The translations under genes were made by a program, and so were the position numbers. From the NCBI GenBank assembly GCA_963626085.1, contig CAVFVJ010000035.1:1-64000 (forward strand): a DNA stretch of 64,000 nt, written 5' to 3'. The DNA comes from Colivivens sp963626085. Its GTDB lineage: Bacteria > Bacteroidota > Bacteroidia > Bacteroidales > Bacteroidaceae. A model generated the notes under the pieces. The model saw only the letters and a program-made list of their open reading frames with translations, was not told the DNA's origin and did no database searches. This document shows positions 59,011-64,000 of this stretch, piece after piece. How positions within the stretch are numbered: position 1 is the stretch's first letter; each line of letters opens with the position of its first letter.

Positions 59011-60546
59011 TCACAACTTCACCTTGACAGGCTTCGACTCGTTGTGTAGACGGTCAAGGGCAGTGACAACGAACGTGCAGCCAGTCTGATTACCCTCCAG
59101 TTCATACCATGGTTCAGAGGTTACAGCAACGATATGTGACGCATCGTCACCGCTCACATTGACCTTCTCACCAGGCGCGAAACGATAGACAACATACTGC
59201 CGCGCCTTGTCCATCTCCTTCTTCGCCTTCGGAGCAGTCCAAGTAAGGTAAATCTTGCCACTTCCGTACAAGCCATTGCCACTCTTGAAGTCTACGGATA
59301 TCTTACGCACCTTCTTCGGAGCTTTGTTGTCAATAAACGGCATGAGAGGCTGTAACGCCGGATAACGGTGGTACTCCACCTCAAGCATCGTACGGTAGTT
59401 GCCGGGGTTGTTCACCACAGCCGCAGCATACCACTGACAAGAACCTTTCACATTGGACTCACTGCGCTGTATGGCATACTTGCTCACCATCTGATGCATT
59501 CGAGGATTACTCGGGTCTGCCCCCTTTACTGTACGTTCTACATCCTGACCGATGAAAAGAGGTCGTTTACCACAATAGTCATTCCACCAGTCACAAAGCA
59601 CCTTATAGTCTGCCACCGTAGTCCCGATATTCCAGTAGATTTGTGGAATGAGGTAGTCCACCCACCCCTTGTCAGACCATAACACCACATCAGCGTAGAG
59701 GTCGTCATAGTTCTGTGTTCCACGGGTAGCACTACCACGGTTATTGTTCACCCCGTCAGGACTGTTTCTATATATGCCGAACGGAGAAACTCCGAACTTC
59801 ACCCACGGCTTCACCTTCCTTATCAGTTTATGAATGTCGTAAATCAGTTTGTTCACATTATCACGCCGCCAGTCCTCTATATTGTCGAACCCACGTGGAT
59901 CGGCATTGAAATATGCTTGGTCAGGAATGGGTTGTCCTGCCACTGGATAAGGGTAGAAATAATCATCCATGTGCAGTCCGTCCACATCATATCTGTTAAG
60001 TATATCCTCAACTATAAGACAAGTGTACTTGCGGTTTACTTCAAGCGCAGGATTGAAGATAAGCAAGTCACCGTACTTGAAGACCCTATCTGCATATCTG
60101 ATAGCAGCATGGCTCGGGTCAAGGGTTGTGGTTCCTGCCGTCTTTGCCCTATAAGGATTAATCCATGCGTGACACTCCATACCTCTATTATGGCACTGCT
60201 CCACCATCCACGCAAGTGGGTCCCACCCATCGGATGGAGCCTTGCCCTGCTGACCAGTGAGGTAACGGCTCCACGGCTCGTAGGCAGAGCGATAGAGAGC
60301 ATCGCCCTCGGCACGCACTTGAAAGAGAATGGCGTTAATGCCTGCTTTCCGCAGAGTGTCGAGTTGACTGCTAAGCATCTGCCGCAGTTTGGACGGAGAC
60401 TTACCGAGGTACTGTCCGTTGACACACTGTATCCATGCGCCACGGAACTCACGCTTGGGGTAACGCTGGGCATGGACACTGACTGAGACGATGGTTGTCA
60501 GAGCAACCGCCATCGCCACAATGGTTTTTAATCGTGATAGTTTCAT
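59011..60546 (-). CDS. Secreted glycoside-hydrolase-like protein (GHL10/DUF187)
   Basis: This 511-residue protein has a signal peptide (to about residue 27), then REFRGAWIQCVNG, INAILFQVRAEGDALY, CHAWINPYRAKT, GLHMDDYFYPYP and FGVSPFGIYRNSP, the order of the YngK/GHL10 TIM-barrel family. The last 100 residues look like a fibronectin type III-like beta domain. Such proteins act outside the cytoplasm on peptidoglycan or other glycans; the substrate is not established. It is the last gene of a five- or six-gene run. Confidence 0.8.
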   Translation of the reverse strand: MKLSRLKTIVAMAVALTTIVSVSVHAQRYPKREFRGAWIQCVNGQYLGKSPSKLRQMLSSQLDTLRKAGINAILFQVRAEGDALYRSAYEPWSRYLTGQQGKAPSDGWDPLAWMVEQCHNRGMECHAWINPYRAKTAGTTTLDPSHAAIRYADRVFKYGDLLIFNPALEVNRKYTCLIVEDILNRYDVDGLHMDDYFYPYPVAGQPIPDQAYFNADPRGFDNIEDWRRDNVNKLIYDIHKLIRKVKPWVKFGVSPFGIYRNSPDGVNNNRGSATRGTQNYDDLYADVVLWSDKGWVDYLIPQIYWNIGTTVADYKVLCDWWNDYCGKRPLFIGQDVERTVKGADPSNPRMHQMVSKYAIQRSESNVKGSCQWYAAAVVNNPGNYRTMLEVEYHRYPALQPLMPFIDNKAPKKVRKISVDFKSGNGLYGSGKIYLTWTAPKAKKEMDKARQYVVYRFAPGEKVNVSGDDASHIVAVTSEPWYELEGNQTGCTFVVTALDRLHNESKPVKVKL

Positions 60547-60587
60547 TATGTCTTGTCTATTATTTTCTTTACAGAATAGTTCTTCCT

Positions 60588-61802
60588 TTACAGGACTGGG
60601 GTCAACAGGTTACCGAACCACCCCACAAAACGCTTCCAACGGGTTTTCTGCTTCCAGTAGTCCTTGGTCATCGGCACACACTGCCTCTTGTCATGTTCAA
60701 ACATGTCCATCAATTCTGCTGTCACATCCTTATCAAAGATGACGGTGTTCACCTCATAATCGCACCGCAAGCTCCTGCTGTCAAGGTTAGTCGACCCGAT
60801 GGTACAGAACTTACCATCGACCATCATTATCTTGGAATGATGGAAGCCTCCACGAAACATGTAGACCTTGGCTCCCCGTTTCTCCATCTTACGCCCCACA
60901 TAATGGCTTGCATCAGGAGTAAGGGGGATGTCACTTCTCTCGCTGAGCATTATCTCCACCGTCACGCCTCGGTCTATACAGCGTTTGAGAGCATCACGGA
61001 CTGATTTGGTCGGCACAAAATAGGGATTGACAAGTTGTACCTTGGTATGGGCGTTGTCGAGCATACTCACGTACAACTCACGCATTGACTTGTTGGTTTC
61101 TCCTGGATGCCTGTCGACCACAGCCACCTCCGATGTGCCACGAACTGTCGGTTGGGGAAAATACTTGTCTCCAGTAAGCAATTCTCCTGTAGCAGACTGC
61201 CACATACGACAGAATATCTTGTGCAACTGTCCGACCGCAGGGCCCTCGATACGCATGTGCATGTCGCGCCACGGACCGATTCCCTCCAGACCGTTTACAT
61301 AATAGTCAGCCACGTTCATCCCTCCAGTGTAACCTATCACACCGTCTATAACCACAATCTTACGGTGGTCACGCGGCATAATGTGGTTCACCCAAGGAAA
61401 AACCACAGGGTCGAACTTCACCAATTTTATTCCCAGTGCCATGATAGAGTCATGCATATGGTGTTCCACCGGTTGGTTGTTCGACAGATTGCCGAACGCA
61501 TCATACATAGCTCTCACCTCCACACCCTCAGCTACTTTTTCTGCCAGTTCATGGTAAAGCAGTCTCGCTATCGAATCGTTGCGGAAGTTGAAGTACTCCA
61601 GATGGATGAAGGACTTAGCATTACGGACAGATTCCAATAGATCTGCGAATTTCTCCTTACCGCTTTTCAGCAGTTTCACAGTATTGCCTTCCGTTATCTC
61701 CAGTCCCTTGCCTTTCAGAAACCCTTTCTCATATACATCACTCTGAGCGCACAAAGGCACAGAGAGAAATGACAGAATTATAATATAGAATATCTGTTTC
61801 AT
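60588..61802 (-). CDS. cls: Cardiolipin synthase/phospholipase D family protein
   Basis: This 404-residue protein has two HKD motifs: HRKIVVIDG with GGMNVADYY, and HHSKIMMVDGKF with STNLDSRS. It starts with a hydrophobic segment that looks like a signal peptide (QIFYIIILSFLSVPLCAQ), unlike the two-helix start of many Cls enzymes. The start at 61802 is preferred over two upstream ATGs that reach into ung. It probably joins two phosphatidylglycerols to cardiolipin on the outer side of the inner membrane, but other PLD reactions are possible. Confidence 0.85.
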   Translation of the reverse strand: MKQIFYIIILSFLSVPLCAQSDVYEKGFLKGKGLEITEGNTVKLLKSGKEKFADLLESVRNAKSFIHLEYFNFRNDSIARLLYHELAEKVAEGVEVRAMYDAFGNLSNNQPVEHHMHDSIMALGIKLVKFDPVVFPWVNHIMPRDHRKIVVIDGVIGYTGGMNVADYYVNGLEGIGPWRDMHMRIEGPAVGQLHKIFCRMWQSATGELLTGDKYFPQPTVRGTSEVAVVDRHPGETNKSMRELYVSMLDNAHTKVQLVNPYFVPTKSVRDALKRCIDRGVTVEIMLSERSDIPLTPDASHYVGRKMEKRGAKVYMFRGGFHHSKIMMVDGKFCTIGSTNLDSRSLRCDYEVNTVIFDKDVTAELMDMFEHDKRQCVPMTKDYWKQKTRWKRFVGWFGNLLTPVL

Positions 61803-61837
61803 TACACACTTAGTCATAAACCAGCGCCACAACCTCC

Positions 61838-62500
61838 TTACCATACAATCTCCTCCTTACCGTGGGCACGCAGATAAGCGTTAGTCTGACTGAAGTGATG
61901 GTTTCCGAAGAAGCCACGGTAGGCGGAAAGCGGTGACGGGTGAGCTGAACGCAGTATGCAGTGTCTTCCACCGTCAATCAACTGAGCCTTTCCTTGAGCG
62001 TAGCTACCCCAGAGTATAAACACCAGATTATCCTTACGTTCACTCAGAATACGTATGACGGCATCCGTAAACTCCTCCCACCCATGCCGTTGGTGCGATC
62101 CTGCCTCATGCTCGCGTACCGTCAGTGTAGCGTTGAGCAACAGTACCCCCTGTCTTGCCCAACGAGTCAAGTCACCGCTCTGCGGCACAGGAGTACCTGT
62201 GTCGGTCTCTATCTCCTTGAATATGTTGACAAGCGATGGAGGGAAAGGCACACCGTCAGCCACAGAGAAACATAGTCCCTGAGCCTGACCCCGTTCATGG
62301 TATGGATCCTGTCCTATCAGTACCACCTTCACATCAGTGAAGGGACACTTGTTGAATGCGTTGAAGATGAGTCGTGCTGGAGGAAACACGGTGCGTGTCG
62401 CATACTCCCTCTTCACGAAAGCCACCAGTTCTGCAAAATAAGACTTGTCGAACTCAGTCTGCAACTGCCGTCTCCACGACGGTTCTATATCCACATTCAT
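61838..62500 (-). CDS. ung: Uracil-DNA glycosylase
   Basis: This 220-residue enzyme removes uracil from DNA. D65 in LIGQDPYHERGQA is the catalytic water activator; GLCFSV, LLNATLTVRE and the C-terminal HPSPLSAYRGFFG with the catalytic histidine complete the family set. It overlaps the start of the TlpA-like gene by four bases, so it is made from the same message. Confidence 0.97.
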   Translation of the reverse strand: MNVDIEPSWRRQLQTEFDKSYFAELVAFVKREYATRTVFPPARLIFNAFNKCPFTDVKVVLIGQDPYHERGQAQGLCFSVADGVPFPPSLVNIFKEIETDTGTPVPQSGDLTRWARQGVLLLNATLTVREHEAGSHQRHGWEEFTDAVIRILSERKDNLVFILWGSYAQGKAQLIDGGRHCILRSAHPSPLSAYRGFFGNHHFSQTNAYLRAHGKEEIVW

Positions 62501-63630
62501 TTGTTTTCGGGCATCAGTTCCGCAAGTTTCGACTGCAGTTCTTCCTCACGCAAATCCTTTGCTACAATCACTCCGTTTTGGTCAATCAACACATTGGCAG
62601 GAATTGCCTTTATGCCATAGAGAGATGCTGCCTCACATTCCCATCCCTTAAGGTCGGACATCTGTGGCCAAGCCATGCCAAGGTGCTCCAGTCCTGCCAG
62701 CCATGCCTTCTTATCGCTGTCGAGCGAAACACCGATTATCTCCAGTCCCCTGTCGTGGAACTTCTCATAAGCCTTCACCACGTTAGGCATCTCAGCGCGG
62801 CACGGACCACACCATGAAGCCCAGAAGTCGATGAGCGTGTATTTGTTGTTCTTCACAAACTGACTGACTGAGAGTTTTTCCCCCTCAGGATTTTCCATTG
62901 TAAAGTCAGTATATTTAGCGTCCACCGCACTCCTCTGCTGTGCCTCTATGTCAGCCACTATCATTTTGTAGTTTGGTGTGTCTGGACATTTCAGCTTGAA
63001 CAGTTCAAGCAGTTCCGTCTTTTCGGCTTCTGTCTCAGCCCTGTTGTAGATGTCTGCCAGAATCATGTCGCTTACACCTGAAGGCAGATGGTCTATCATG
63101 AACTGCTTCTCAGCCTTGTGCATCTCATCGGAGAGTGAGTCCAGTTCCTTCTGTGCAGCCTCAATCTCTTCAGGAGTACCTTTCCTCTCGCGCACGATAT
63201 CCCAAGAAGGTTCTTCCAACTTGTTCCACTTGTCCTCCAAAGCCATATACTCCTTGTAGAGCTTAGACTCCACACCATCGCTCTCCACTACCGGTTTCTT
63301 TTCCTCATCCTTGAATATCTGCACCTTGATATTGGCTTTCTTCTCAAGTATCACGTCAGCCCATCCGCCTACAGCGTCACCATTGTGCAGAGCGATTACA
63401 TAACGTATGGCGGCTCCGTCATAGCTACCCTTGAATTCGAACTGTCCGTTTTTCACCACTGCGGTGTCTGTAGGTACCATTGCAAAAAAGCCCTGCATCT
63501 GACACAAGTAAACGGTATCACCGTCAACTGTCCCCTCTGCGGTTCCTGTAATCACATAACCTTGCTGGCTCTCACATGCAAGGAATGATGTAAGGCACAT
63601 TGTAAGTGCCATACAAAATAGTTTCTTCAT
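62497..63630 (-). CDS. TlpA/ResA-type thioredoxin lipoprotein with DUF4369
   Basis: This 377-residue lipoprotein has a lipobox LTSFLAC (C19), an N-terminal DUF4369-like domain (about 25-115: YVITGTAEGTVDGDTVYL), a charged helical middle part (about 130-235) and a C-terminal thioredoxin fold with the redox pair C274/C277 in WASWCGPCRAEMP. It likely works in the periplasm as a thiol-disulfide reductase in the envelope. It is coupled to ung by an ATGA overlap. Confidence 0.9.
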   Translation of the reverse strand: MKKLFCMALTMCLTSFLACESQQGYVITGTAEGTVDGDTVYLCQMQGFFAMVPTDTAVVKNGQFEFKGSYDGAAIRYVIALHNGDAVGGWADVILEKKANIKVQIFKDEEKKPVVESDGVESKLYKEYMALEDKWNKLEEPSWDIVRERKGTPEEIEAAQKELDSLSDEMHKAEKQFMIDHLPSGVSDMILADIYNRAETEAEKTELLELFKLKCPDTPNYKMIVADIEAQQRSAVDAKYTDFTMENPEGEKLSVSQFVKNNKYTLIDFWASWCGPCRAEMPNVVKAYEKFHDRGLEIIGVSLDSDKKAWLAGLEHLGMAWPQMSDLKGWECEAASLYGIKAIPANVLIDQNGVIVAKDLREEELQSKLAELMPENK

Positions 63631-63664
63631 CTGTTGTTATCTGTTTTATTCTTATACTAAAAAA

Positions 63665-63916
63665 CTACTGGTGCATCAGTCTGTCCAAGGTGTCCACCGC
63701 CTGCGCCAAATCGTGGGCAAAAGTGGTGTGGTCGAGCAGGAAGTCCGCCCTACCGTTTGACAGACAGGCATACAGTTCCCTATCCATGCCGTCCACATAT
63801 CCGCCTATAGCCTGCTCAATGTCATCCTTCTGCCAATCAAGTGTAGAATACCTGTACACCCTCTCTTTCTGGTGGAAGAAGCAATATGTGGACTCTATAC
63901 TGTCTTGTGAAATCAT
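63665..63916 (-). CDS. Small hypothetical protein (83 residues)
   Basis: This 83-residue cytosolic protein is rich in charged and aromatic residues: STYCFFHQKERVYRYSTLDW, then KDDIEQAIGGYVDGM and a helical end. I believe similar proteins occur in Bacteroidetes operons but I cannot assign a family or function. Its start overlaps the stop of the gene to the right (ATGA) and it lies 34 bases before the TlpA-like gene. Confidence 0.6.
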   Translation of the reverse strand: MISQDSIESTYCFFHQKERVYRYSTLDWQKDDIEQAIGGYVDGMDRELYACLSNGRADFLLDHTTFAHDLAQAVDTLDRLMHQ

Positions 63917-64000
63917 CTGACAGCATCTTTATCGAACCCTTCAGGTCTGAACTGCCTTTGGTCTTCACTGTACACATACCCTTCCCCCTCAAGGCGAGCT
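63913..64000 (-). CDS. C-terminal end of a gene cut by the window edge
   Basis: The minus strand is open from the window edge to a TGA at plus 63913-63915, ending LEGEGYVYSEDQR ... EGFDKDAVR. The stop overlaps the next gene's ATG. Twenty-eight codons are visible. No family could be assigned. Confidence 0.55.
   Translation of the reverse strand, partial: ARLEGEGYVYSEDQRQFRPEGFDKDAVR

Noticed and set aside
1..64000. tRNA or rRNA genes
   Set aside because: No GGTTCGAATCC-type T-arm or rRNA-like sequence was noticed in the intergenic stretches I read; a dedicated scan was not possible.

Overview
The window looks like a Bacteroidales chromosome, most probably Prevotella or a close relative. Many genes are preceded by the Bacteroidetes promoter pattern (TTTG, about 20 bases, TAnnTTTG). 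The gene content fits an anaerobic, fermentative, capsule-forming member of the group: a BspA-like leucine-rich repeat protein, DUF3791/DUF3990, DUF4468, DUF4494 and DUF4143 proteins, a fimbrillin/FISUMP lipoprotein, a Bacteroidetes-type putative porin, and PflB/PflA. I saw no rRNA, tRNA, CRISPR array or insertion sequence. The genus is an inference.\n\nLayout: (1) 1-2914 is a phase-variation locus with a tyrosine recombinase and silent, rearranged pieces of type I restriction specificity (hsdS) genes. (2) 3354-7029 has a secreted leucine-rich repeat protein and a copper chaperone plus copper ATPase pair. (3) 7057-8453 is a small operon of DUF3791 and DUF3990 proteins, resembling a toxin-antitoxin module, led by the broken start of a Fic-antitoxin-like gene. 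(4) 8513-27377 is a surface polysaccharide locus. One long minus-strand operon encodes the initiating sugar transferase, Wza-like export protein, Wzz, Wzx flippase, an FrhB-like protein, a pyruvyl transferase, an acyltransferase, Wzy and five glycosyltransferases. An unrelated DUF4143 ATPase gene sits inside it, and a WecA/MraY-like transferase converges on its end.\n\n(5) 27643-37858 is mostly housekeeping: a secreted alpha/beta hydrolase, an N-domain-less ClpB-like disaggregase, panC-panD, mscL, gapA, a DUF362 protein, rpiB, and a DUF4494 - YggS - Crp/Fnr operon. (6) 38125-40060 holds palindromic repeats and a three-gene HipBST-like toxin-antitoxin module between two identical 19-bp direct repeats. 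(7) 40069-47694 has an envelope operon (DUF4468, small membrane protein, porin, cyclophilin) and pflB-pflA. (8) 47737-51498 makes GDP-mannose and GDP-fucose precursors (gmd, fcl, manA). Here the Gmd reading frame begins with a fused Xre-type DNA-binding domain and is preceded by a cluster of repeated operator-like sites. (9) 51527-53760 has a UDP-sugar dehydrogenase and a GT14 transferase. (10) 53784-55691 has a divergent pair, a sigma-factor-like protein fused to a macrodomain-like domain facing a cytosolic vWA protein. (11) 55759-64000 has a fimbrillin/FISUMP lipoprotein with a tiny downstream gene, an MFS transporter, and an operon with a GHL10-type hydrolase, a phospholipase D family enzyme, Ung, a TlpA-like lipoprotein and two small or partial genes.\n\nThe most unusual items are the HTH-Gmd fusion with its operators, the sigma/macro-like fusion, and an 18-bp element shared between the vWA gene and the short ClpB gene. 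The last two suggest a small stress regulon. All functions are inferred by reading the sequence; no database search was possible.
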